From Desulfosporosinus sp. HMP52 (lineage in GTDB: Bacteria > Bacillota > Desulfitobacteriia > Desulfitobacteriales > Desulfitobacteriaceae): 64,000 nt of DNA. The translations under genes and the position numbers were made by a program. Below are positions 48,755 through 55,737 of the stretch, piece after piece. The stretch lies in the NCBI RefSeq assembly GCF_000765145.1, contig NZ_JMGA01000029.1:1-64000 (forward strand). Direction: 5' to 3'. Position 1 is the first letter of the stretch, and every line of letters starts with the position of its first letter. Under the pieces are notes generated by a model. The model searched no databases and was not told the DNA's origin. It saw only the letters and a list, made by a program, of their open reading frames with translations.

Positions 48755-50059
48755 CTATTCAACCACTTTTTCCAACAGCCAAACACCATTTAATTCCTGC
48801 AGGCCAACGGTAATAGTCTTATTTTTTTTGCCTGCTGGAGAATCATCCGTTGTAAAAATTGTAAGCTTGGCAGATGTTTCGTTAATTGTTTCTAGAACAT
48901 AGCTATAGTCATTCCAATTTACATAATAACCCAGGCTGGCGTCCTTACTTATATTTCCATACAATTTGCCTTCTATATTTAGATACTTCCCGTTACCTAA
49001 AAGCAAATCCGCTTCACTCCGAATATAGGTGCCTCTCACAAATTGTTCAAAATCAGCATAATTTACAAACCGCCTATCTACTACGGGAAACAAGACCTCA
49101 TTATCCCCTCGTTTTTCGGGAATATCCATCGGTAGCATTGATAAGCCAAAGATTTCATAAAATGCTTCCTTATTACGCTCCAATAAATATCCTATCTGGC
49201 TATAGAGATCGCGTTCTAGTTGGCTATTGGGTAGTGCAGGTATGTTTAAAGGCGGTGTTTTCATCTGGCTATATGGAAGCTCAAATTTAGGAATGCCTGC
49301 GGCATAGGCTGCTATAGCGTAAGGCTGATAATAAACCATCAAGCTGTTGCTGGTCAATACAAAATCGTCTTCCGAATAACTTCTTCGAACATTATCGGCA
49401 TAGTTTTCCTGATAGACAAAATTATCGGTTCCTTCGGTTTCTTTGATCTTAGCCAGAACTGTTTGGTACACCTTTTCAAGCGCTTCTTCACTGCTGCCCC
49501 CAAGAATATCGGCAAGGGTCAATCTCACACCGGTTTTAACATCAAAGGTTTCTGAAAGCCAGCTTGAATTGGGATGAGCTCCACCGGTATTTTCATACAC
49601 TAAATTTACAACTGAGAGTATATCATTACCATTATAATAAATTTCTGTACTTCGTTCATACGCATGAGGCCGGAACTCGAATCCACCACTTAGGGCGACT
49701 TCCTTGTCAGCTCGAGCCATTTCTAAACCGTCCCCTAAGGCATTTCCTAAAATGCTATCACATTGTTTACTATAGTACTCATTAATTTTTGAAATTCCAG
49801 GATTATTCTCCGGGTTCCTAATCTCAGGATAAGTAATTTTCAAATAAAGCAGCACCGAACCGTCTTGATCATCTCGATAGGCCTGGGTATGGACCTTACG
49901 CTCGATAACCAAAGCTGTTATTGCTCTATCCTGTTGAGACGTATCTCCCGAACTTGAAGGTTGATTGTTAGCCTCTTTGGTACCACAACCTGTAAGCATT
50001 AACCCTAACATTAATAGGCCTATCAGGGACTTTAATAGAAAAATTCTTGTTTTCCCCAT
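48755..50059 (-). CDS. Lipoprotein with DUF4163 and DUF3298 domains (RsiV-like outer part)
   Basis: A 434-residue surface lipoprotein: signal SLIGLLMLGLMLTGCGTK (lipid Cys near residue 25), a Ser/Gln-rich spacer, then DUF4163-like (VLLYLKITYPEIRNPENNPG) and DUF3298-like (VYENTGGAHPNSSWLSETFD, then TGVRLTLADILGG) domains. About 150 further residues end in VGLQELNGVWLLEKV. The same pair of domains is found in RsiV, which binds lysozyme, and in other surface proteins. Here there is no membrane-spanning anti-sigma part and no sigma factor gene nearby, so the ligand or role is unknown. AAGGAG lies 8 bases before the ATG. Confidence 0.83.
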   Translation of the reverse strand: MGKTRIFLLKSLIGLLMLGLMLTGCGTKEANNQPSSSGDTSQQDRAITALVIERKVHTQAYRDDQDGSVLLYLKITYPEIRNPENNPGISKINEYYSKQCDSILGNALGDGLEMARADKEVALSGGFEFRPHAYERSTEIYYNGNDILSVVNLVYENTGGAHPNSSWLSETFDVKTGVRLTLADILGGSSEEALEKVYQTVLAKIKETEGTDNFVYQENYADNVRRSYSEDDFVLTSNSLMVYYQPYAIAAYAAGIPKFELPYSQMKTPPLNIPALPNSQLERDLYSQIGYLLERNKEAFYEIFGLSMLPMDIPEKRGDNEVLFPVVDRRFVNYADFEQFVRGTYIRSEADLLLGNGKYLNIEGKLYGNISKDASLGYYVNWNDYSYVLETINETSAKLTIFTTDDSPAGKKNKTITVGLQELNGVWLLEKVVE

Positions 50060-50173
50060 AAATCTACTCCTTCACTCACCTTATTAAGCCGCTCATGTTT
50101 CCATAACTCCACACTTTCCCAAGTCTGCTATCAACTTGAGCAAAATATAGATCTACGATTCTTCTTGAGCAAG

Positions 50174-50521
50174 CTATAATTCTTGCATATTGTGTTCATA
50201 TTCATTTGCGTAGTTTTGTCCCCATTTACACATAGTATCTAGTATTGGCAATAGACTTAAACCCGCTTTTGTCAGAGAATATTCTACTTTTGGAGGGATC
50301 TGAGTATAAATTAACCGCTTAACCAATCCGCTGTCTTCTAGTTCCCGAAGTTGTTGTGTTAACATTTTGGGCGTAACATTAGGTATTACTTTTCTTATTT
50401 CGCTGTATCTTAAAGTTTTCTCTCCCAAGTGCCAAAGTATCAAGGCCTTCCATTTACCGCCAATAAGAGCCAAGGTTAGTTCCATTGAACACTGATACTC
50501 ATTATTTTTAAACTTAATCAT
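50174..50521 (-). CDS. HxlR-family transcriptional regulator
   Basis: A 115-residue winged-helix regulator (ALIGGKWKALILWHLGEKTL, then RYSEIRKVIPNVTPKMLTQQ and LRELEDSGLVKR). A single cysteine near residue 10 (EYQCSMELTL) sits at the place used for redox or electrophile sensing in HypR/YodB. ATG 50521 is preferred (GGTGA at 8 bases). It is divergent from the flavoprotein gene, with a shared operator-like palindrome between, so it probably controls that gene. Confidence 0.9.
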   Translation of the reverse strand: MIKFKNNEYQCSMELTLALIGGKWKALILWHLGEKTLRYSEIRKVIPNVTPKMLTQQLRELEDSGLVKRLIYTQIPPKVEYSLTKAGLSLLPILDTMCKWGQNYANEYEHNMQEL

Positions 50522-50580
50522 GATTAAAATCACCTCACCGAATGTATTATTGAGTAAATTATTTTTAAGGTATCCAATTA

Positions 50581-50640
50581 GGTACTATATAACAAAAAGG
50601 TACGTACTTGTTAATGGGTATTATATAGTTTATTATAATA
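50581..50640. promoter_or_regulatory. Divergent promoters with central GTACGTAC palindrome
   Basis: For hxlR (minus strand) TTAACA, 17 bases and TATATA surround the palindrome AGGTACGTACTT (50598-50609). For the flavoprotein (plus), TTGTTA (50608-50613) overlaps the same element and a TATAAT lies at 50634-50639, although the spacing of 20 is long. AGGTAC words at 50579 and 50598 may be repeated half-sites. This is a typical layout for HxlR control of a divergent gene. Confidence 0.5.
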
Positions 50641-50680
50641 TCATACAATTACTTATGTCAAAGAGTTAGGAGTGTTCTCA

Positions 50681-51256
50681 ATGAAAGTTATAGCATTTAA
50701 CGGAAGTCCCAGGGTTAAGGGAAATACCTCACAAAGTATACAAATAGTCTTAGACGAGCTGGAAAAAGAAGGTATAGAAACCGAAATGATCCAATTGGGA
50801 GGCCGTAAGGTATTTGGTTGCTTAGCCTGCGGTAAATGTAGGGAAACTAAAGATAATCGTTGTGCTCGCAAGGATGACGATATGAATACATTTATCCAGA
50901 AAATCGAAGAAGCCGATGGTATTATTATTGGTTCCCCAACTTACTTCAGCAATGTGAGCACCGAGGTAAAAGCTCTTATTGATCGCTGTGGTTATGTTTC
51001 GAAATCGAACGGTGGAGCCTTATTAAAAGGAAAAGTAGGCACATCTGTTGTCGCAGCACGTCGAGCTGGAGCAACCTTTACCTACTCTGCTATCAATTTC
51101 TTCTTTGGCATTGCTGAGATGATCATTTGCAGTTCAAACTATTGGAATCTAACTCTATCACGAGATCCAGGCGATGTCCAAAATGATAATGAAGGCATCC
51201 AAACTTTTCAAACCTTAGGCCAAAATATGGCCAAACTCTTAAAACAGGTTCGCTAA
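50681..51256 (+). CDS. NADPH-dependent FMN reductase / iron-sulfur flavoprotein-like protein
   Basis: A 191-residue flavodoxin-fold protein. The FMN phosphate loop is FNGSPRVKGNTSQSI at the start, and a Cys-rich segment (C-x2-C-x2-C-x7-C in CLACGKCRETKDNRC) matches the compact [4Fe-4S] motif of iron-sulfur flavoproteins. GSPTYFSNVSTEVKALIDR is the second flavin loop. It may reduce quinones, disulfides or oxygen species. ATG 50681 has TTAGGAGTG at 8 bases. It is divergent from hxlR, which suggests induction by electrophiles or oxidants. It ends at the terminator at 51344-51384. Confidence 0.9.
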   Translation: MKVIAFNGSPRVKGNTSQSIQIVLDELEKEGIETEMIQLGGRKVFGCLACGKCRETKDNRCARKDDDMNTFIQKIEEADGIIIGSPTYFSNVSTEVKALIDRCGYVSKSNGGALLKGKVGTSVVAARRAGATFTYSAINFFFGIAEMIICSSNYWNLTLSRDPGDVQNDNEGIQTFQTLGQNMAKLLKQVR

Positions 51257-51343
51257 TTTTAGTTAACTCGTTTCAGGTAAACACTAACAGAGTATCTGCG
51301 TTTGCCATTATTAAATATGAGGGTTCTTGATCTGATTATAAGA

Positions 51344-51384
51344 AGATGTCAGGGCGAATTACAAGACCGCTCTGGCATCTTTTA
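51344..51384 (+). terminator. Terminator of the flavoprotein gene
   Basis: A 13-bp stem (51344-51356 with 51368-51380) with two wobble pairs, followed by TTTT. Confidence 0.8.
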
Positions 51385-51388
51385 GTTA

Positions 51389-51448
51389 TTAAATCTTAAA
51401 CCTTGCTATTGCCTCAGTCAGCTCATTTGCTTGTTCCCTTAACAGTGC
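51389..51448 (-). pseudogene. Remnant of the C-terminus of a methyl-accepting chemotaxis protein
   Basis: On the minus strand a frame of about 20 codons reads MALLREQANELTEAIARFKI and ends at TAA (51391-51389). It closely matches the last residues of MCPs (compare AELLREQVNKFKL in the intact MCP at 60927-62663). Nothing MCP-like precedes it; a terminator for the next gene follows at once. It is probably the scar of a deleted MCP gene. Confidence 0.6.
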
Positions 51449-51456
51449 CATAAGGC

Positions 51457-51499
51457 AATCAAAAATACCCTCCTAATGTACCTAGTGGATTAGGAAGGG
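51457..51499 (-). terminator. Terminator of the DUF4352 gene
   Basis: On the minus strand CCCTTCCTAAT (51499-51489) pairs with ATTAGGAGGG (51477-51468) with one bulge, followed by TATTTTTG. Outer ATCAAA/TTTGAT pairs extend it. Confidence 0.8.
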
Positions 51500-51537
51500 A
51501 TTTGATTGTAATATTTTATATTAAACCTTTATTTAAT

Positions 51538-52134
51538 TCACTTATCTATCGAGAACCTAACGCTTGCACTTTTTGCTTTAGAATTAAGTGGATCAGGAAC
51601 AACAATCAAATTGAACATCTTAGCCTTTTCTGACACCTCATATCCCAGTTCACCAGTTACTGCTTCTTTTGATCTAATCGTTCCATCAATACGGCTTTTT
51701 GCTGCCAGAAAAGCCCCTAGACTCGATTCATGACTATTACCATTTAAGTCTTTCAGTTTAAATCCAATTGTACTTCTAACCTCAACATCACTAGGGCTTT
51801 GGTTTTCAATGGTTAGATTTATAAAAAGAAAAACATTCCCTGAGCTAGGCGACTTAACCTCACTACTGCCGTCTGATGTCCGTATACTGTTTATTCGATA
51901 TTGCAGGTTACCTATCTTGAAAGTCTCCCCTATCTTATATTCTTCTTGCAGGGTCAACAATGAAGCTTGCGACGTTAAAAATTGCGAAGAATTTGTGTGA
52001 GCTTGGGTGGTTAAGGCACCTGCTCCTAGTAGAAAAATTACCATTGGGACAAGAAGGACGAGTAAACAATATTGAGCCTGGGAGCAATACCTACGCTGCT
52101 TTCCCGCCTTACCAACTACTACAAGTTTCCCCAT
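51538..52134 (-). CDS. DUF4352-domain exported/membrane protein
   Basis: A 198-residue protein with a basic N-terminus, one membrane span (about 22-46, QYCLLVLLVPMVIFLLGAGA) and an outer beta domain (about 70-198) with the DUF4352 pattern: a repeated core (VFLFINLTIENQSPSDVEV), followed by LKDLNGNSHE and FNLIVVPDP. DUF4352 is an immunoglobulin-like domain of unknown role found on lipoproteins. It is a membrane-anchored version here. ATG 52134 follows GAGGAGG by 9 bases. An upstream ATG at 52167 has no good site. Confidence 0.8.
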   Translation of the reverse strand: MGKLVVVGKAGKQRRYCSQAQYCLLVLLVPMVIFLLGAGALTTQAHTNSSQFLTSQASLLTLQEEYKIGETFKIGNLQYRINSIRTSDGSSEVKSPSSGNVFLFINLTIENQSPSDVEVRSTIGFKLKDLNGNSHESSLGAFLAAKSRIDGTIRSKEAVTGELGYEVSEKAKMFNLIVVPDPLNSKAKSASVRFSIDK

Positions 52135-52411
52135 GTTCTTCGTCCTCCTCAATAATGATTTTGTCAACAGGAAATTGATAGGAATATCTTCAAGTGAATA
52201 TTAGCACACCTCCCCTCTACTGTCTATAGATCCAATATATAGCTTTATCAAAAAAACTTATTGACAAAAGTGCCTTAGCGCTCATTTTTACCACTAAATT
52301 AAGGAATCATTATAATATTGTCTATGAATATTTATTATTCAGTTTAATTGTAACTATAGAGCTGTTCTATGATAAACAATTTTTATAGATCTATTTTGGA
52401 AAAGACTTTAA

Positions 52412-52439
52412 AAGAGGTTTCACATTTGTGAAACCTCTT
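52412..52439 (-). terminator. Terminator overlapping the stop codon of the MocR-type regulator
   Basis: AAGAGGTTTCAC (52412-52423) pairs with GTGAAACCTCTT (52428-52439) around a 4-base loop. The regulator's stop codon lies inside the stem, so the hairpin begins within the gene. Confidence 0.8.
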
Positions 52440-53832
52440 ACTTTAACACCCATGCCTTATATAGTAGTTTGACACCCTCCTCTATCTCATTTTTACTCAA
52501 GGCACCGAAACCAAGTAAGAAGGTATTTTCATACTTACTTATTACTTCGCCAATAAAATAATCTGAAATTGGATAAACCTTAACACCATTTTCGATTGCA
52601 GCACTACACATTTGTCTTTCACTATTTTCTGTTATTAAATTAATGAGCAAATGATTCCCAGCGCTTTCACCTACAACTTTAATCCGGTCTCCAAAGATTG
52701 ATAGTTCTCTAATAAAATGAGCCCTTTTATCCTTATACAGTTTACGCATTCTATTGAGATGTCTTTCGTAGCTGCCTTCTGCAATAAACGTTTCAATAAT
52801 TTTCTGTTCAAGTATGGATACTTCAGAACCAAACTCGCTGAATAGTTTATTATAAACTTTTAAAAGCATCAACGGTAAGATCATATAACTCATTCTAATG
52901 GAAGGTGCAATTGAGGTTGAAAATGTTCCGACGTATATGACCTTGCCATTTTGGTCTATACTTTGCAAAGAAGGCAAAGGCTTTCTGATATATCTAAATT
53001 CACTGTCATAGTCATCTTCGATAATATATCGTCCATCTGCTTTATTGGCAAAGTTTAAAAGCTCGATCCTCCTGCCTATTGGCATGCTTACTCCGAGAGG
53101 GAACTGATGTGAGGGAGTTACATAAACTGCTACATTAGAAATATCCTTTAAGTGCTCTATTTCAATTCCTTTATTATCAATTGGTATCGGTAAAATCTCA
53201 TGCCCCATATGTTCAAATGTCCTATAAGCTTTTCGATAAACTGGATTTTCTAAGGCGATGGGAGTTTTATTACCTAATATTAGACTTATTGTTCGCAAAG
53301 AACTTTCTGTTCCGGCGCCAATGACAATCTGTCTTTCCTCACAGTTTACACCTCTTGAACTATGCAAAAAAGAAACTAGTTCTCGGCGCAAACCCATATT
53401 TCCCTGAGCAGTCGTTCTTTTTAGTATGCTATGATCAAATTCATTAAAGCAGCTTTTAAAAAGATTTCTCCATGTCTTATATGGAAATGCTTTGTGGTCA
53501 ATATCACTGGGAGAAAAATCAATTTTCAAATCATTTATATGTTCCGTTAGCAGAGTACCCTCATGCTGAACGATATTTATGTTGTGATATACGTCAATAT
53601 TAGATACATAATAACCTTTCTTAGGGACGGATAAAATATACCCTTCATCCATTAATTGGCTATATGCTAAATCAATCGTATTGATACTTACACAAAGATG
53701 CTCTGATAGTTTCCTCTTTGAAGGAATCTTGTCGTTGGGCTTATATTTCTTGCATTGAATTTCAGTTTTTAACCAATCGTAGATCTGCTTGTATAAAGGT
53801 GAATTATTAGTACATAACGGTAAGGTAATAAT
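52438..53832 (-). CDS. pdxR: MocR/PdxR-type regulator: GntR winged helix plus aminotransferase-like domain, probable ATT start
   Basis: A 464-residue protein. An N-terminal GntR winged helix (about 15-80: SPLYKQIYDWLKTEIQC, then KIPSKRKLSEHLCVS and LMDEGYIL) joins a class-I aminotransferase-like domain (about 110-464). The latter has VTPSHQFPLGVSMP and DDYDSEFRY. The usual PLP lysine motif (SFSK) reads GTFSTSIAPSIRMSY, so the lysine is replaced by Thr. Reading through the DNA-binding domain needs a start at ATT 53832-53830 (GGAGG 7 bases upstream), because no ATG, GTG or TTG is in frame before the first ATG at 53652, which would remove the DNA-binding domain. It is divergent from pdxK. PdxR proteins sense pyridoxal phosphate and control its supply. 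Confidence 0.82.
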   Translation of the reverse strand: MITLPLCTNNSPLYKQIYDWLKTEIQCKKYKPNDKIPSKRKLSEHLCVSINTIDLAYSQLMDEGYILSVPKKGYYVSNIDVYHNINIVQHEGTLLTEHINDLKIDFSPSDIDHKAFPYKTWRNLFKSCFNEFDHSILKRTTAQGNMGLRRELVSFLHSSRGVNCEERQIVIGAGTESSLRTISLILGNKTPIALENPVYRKAYRTFEHMGHEILPIPIDNKGIEIEHLKDISNVAVYVTPSHQFPLGVSMPIGRRIELLNFANKADGRYIIEDDYDSEFRYIRKPLPSLQSIDQNGKVIYVGTFSTSIAPSIRMSYMILPLMLLKVYNKLFSEFGSEVSILEQKIIETFIAEGSYERHLNRMRKLYKDKRAHFIRELSIFGDRIKVVGESAGNHLLINLITENSERQMCSAAIENGVKVYPISDYFIGEVISKYENTFLLGFGALSKNEIEEGVKLLYKAWVLK

Positions 53833-53939
53833 TATGGCACCTCCAAACTGTAGCCATGCATATATTCAAAACTGACACTTTTATAGGTAACAGTATTATT
53901 CTATAATCAATTTATTAATTGTCAAGGAGGATCAATTCT
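53833..53939. promoter_or_regulatory. Divergent promoter region between pdxR and pdxK
   Basis: A CTGACA (53872-53877), 16 bases and TATTAT (53894-53899) is the best pdxK promoter, with an additional TATAAT at 53902. PdxR binding sites would be expected here but I could not single out convincing repeats. Confidence 0.4.
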
Positions 53940-54797
53940 ATGAATAAGCAAAAAAGAATCGCTGCAATTCATGATATTTCTTGTGTTGGAAGATGTTCTC
54001 TTACAGTTGCACTACCCATACTATCAGCTGCGGGTTTTGATACCTCTGTATTGCCTACAGCAATTCTATCCACACACACTGGTGGGTTTGAGGGGTTTAC
54101 CTATAGAGATTTAACGGAAGATATCAAACCTATTTCAGATCATTGGCAATCATTGAACATACAGTTTGATGCTTTATACAGTGGATTTTTAGGATCATTT
54201 GAGCAGATAGATTTAGTAGCCGACCTCTTCGATACCTTTAGGACAGACAATACACTAGTTATGGTTGATCCTGTTATGGCGGACAATGGAGTTTTATATT
54301 CAATTTATTCACCGGAAATGGCTAAAGGCATGGCTAAATTATGTGCAAAGGCAGATATCATTGTCCCCAATTTGACTGAAGCCGCTTTCCTTTTAGATGA
54401 GGAATACATCGGAGAAAACTATTCGCAGGAATATATTGAAACCACCTTAAAAAAACTCGCAGCTTTGGGAGCAAAAAAGGTTGTATTATCGGGGGTATCC
54501 TTCGAAGGTGACAAATTAGGAGCAGCGTCCTACGATAGTGAAACCGGTAATTTTAGTTATGCCTTTAACGACAAGATTGAAGGTTACTTTCATGGTACGG
54601 GGGATGTTTTTGGCAGTGCCTTATTATCCGCACTATTGAATAATTTCACTCTTGCAGAGGCAACACAAATAGCTGTGGATTATACTCAAATGTGTATTAG
54701 TTTGACTCAAAAAGCAGAACTAGAGAAAAGATATGGAGTCTGTTTTGAAAGAGCTATACCCGATCTTATCAAAAGATTAGGTTTATTCAGTGAATAA
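53940..54797 (+). CDS. pdxK: Pyridoxal/pyridoxamine kinase
   Basis: A 285-residue ribokinase-fold kinase that salvages vitamin B6. Motifs: HDISCVGRCSLTVALPILSA (the pyridoxal-binding start), LPTAILSTHTGGF, DPVMADNG, PNLTEAAFLL and the ATP/catalytic GYFHGTGDVFGSAL. AAGGAGG lies 7 bases before ATG 53940. An in-frame upstream TTG at 53919 is behind that site and is rejected. Divergent pdxR suggests PLP-controlled expression. It ends at the strong terminator 54817-54855. Confidence 0.93.
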   Translation: MNKQKRIAAIHDISCVGRCSLTVALPILSAAGFDTSVLPTAILSTHTGGFEGFTYRDLTEDIKPISDHWQSLNIQFDALYSGFLGSFEQIDLVADLFDTFRTDNTLVMVDPVMADNGVLYSIYSPEMAKGMAKLCAKADIIVPNLTEAAFLLDEEYIGENYSQEYIETTLKKLAALGAKKVVLSGVSFEGDKLGAASYDSETGNFSYAFNDKIEGYFHGTGDVFGSALLSALLNNFTLAEATQIAVDYTQMCISLTQKAELEKRYGVCFERAIPDLIKRLGLFSE

Positions 54798-54816
54798 TTG
54801 AATGATGCAACTGATG

Positions 54817-54855
54817 TAAAACCCTTTAAGGATTGCCTTAAAGGGTTTTATTCTT
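54817..54855 (+). terminator. Terminator of pdxK
   Basis: A perfect 15-bp stem (54817-54831 with 54836-54850) with a 4-base loop and TAAAACCC/GGGTTTTA ends, then TTCTTT. Confidence 0.92.
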
Positions 54856-54928
54856 TAACAATATTTACCTCAAACGGGGAGGAAGCTAGGATTCGAATAT
54901 TATTTATAATTTGTGTCGTTTACTTAAC

Positions 54929-55250
54929 CTACTCTTCAGCTACCAATACATTAATCTCTATTTGGGATCCATCCTCAAATAACAAAGATATACACATTAC
55001 AACAGTGTTAGGTATGCTCAGTTCAATATTGTCCCCAGTAAGAATAGTTGGAGGGGTTATATCCACTACTATATTCTCTTTGGAAAACAGGGTAGCAGTA
55101 TAACCTAGGGTCATATTACACAGTTCACCGATTGCGCTTTTAGCTATATCATCAAGTTCAGTTATAGATGAAACGCCCATCATTGCCGATGCAATTTTAC
55201 AACAAATTGCCTTAGTGAAGGATAAACGGATTAATATACTCGGTCTTCAT
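54929..55250 (-). pseudogene. cheX: cheX with internal deletion and frameshift
   Basis: On the minus strand an ATG at 55250 (AGGGG 9 bases upstream) opens MKTEYINPFI, the start of CheX, but the frame ends at TAA after 12 codons. From about 55210 another frame continues with KIASAMMGVSSITELDDIA, ELCNMTLGYTATL and DITPPTILTGDNIEL, the second half of CheX, to a stop at 54929. About 50-55 codons of the middle are missing. An intact CheX (about 150 residues) is a CheY-phosphate phosphatase. The second half alone could still be read from ATG 55183 but lacks half the fold. It lies directly after the receiver gene of the chemosensory cluster. Confidence 0.8.
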
Positions 55251-55317
55251 TATGTAAAACCCCTGCTTAGGCAAAACTTTACATTTTGCTGACTTCCACA
55301 AGACTATGTTATATGAT

Positions 55318-55713
55318 TCACTCTATCAACCCAAGTTTCTTGATTACCTCCAGCATTTTATTCGTATCAATAGGCTTGGCCGCGTAGGCCTCACACCCAA
55401 TTTCAAAAGCCTGATTAACATAGCTTGTTTCTGCTAAAGCTGTGGTCATAATAACCTTAACCCGCTCCTTAGTAGCAACTCCTTGCTTACTTTCATAATC
55501 TCGAATAGCTCTTAATACCTTAACTCCATCGACTTTTGGCATCATTATATCCAGACAAATTAAGTCATAGGGTTCTTCTTCCTTAACGCTCATCAGATAA
55601 GCGTCAAGTGCTTCAATGCCATCGACTACCCTATCAACTTCTCCATATTGAGAAAGAAACTTCGAGAGAAATTTCCGACTGGCCAAATCGTCTTCGGCTA
55701 CTAAAATTTTCAT
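55318..55713 (-). CDS. Stand-alone receiver domain protein (CheY-like)
   Basis: A 131-residue receiver without output domain: AEDDLASRKFL, Asp in LICLDIMMPKVDG, Thr in IMTTA and Lys in AAKPID. It is presumably phosphorylated by the PAS hybrid kinase encoded 24 bases upstream, or by CheA. The broken cheX follows, and CheX would have dephosphorylated such a receiver. GGAGGTATAGGGG lies before the ATG. It is not the usual CheY of flagellar motors (those have a shorter helix 3-4 region), so its target is uncertain. Confidence 0.9.
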   Translation of the reverse strand: MKILVAEDDLASRKFLSKFLSQYGEVDRVVDGIEALDAYLMSVKEEEPYDLICLDIMMPKVDGVKVLRAIRDYESKQGVATKERVKVIMTTALAETSYVNQAFEIGCEAYAAKPIDTNKMLEVIKKLGLIE

Positions 55714-55737
55714 ACCCCTATACCTCCCTAAATAAAT

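Noticed and set aside
52438-53652. Start of the MocR-type regulator at ATG 53652
   Set aside because: It removes the whole winged-helix domain, which is encoded in frame upstream, and it has no good ribosome binding site.
54929-55183. 84-residue frame as a complete small CheC/CheX-type gene
   Set aside because: The CheX N-terminus is found 67 bases upstream in another frame, showing a damaged longer gene.
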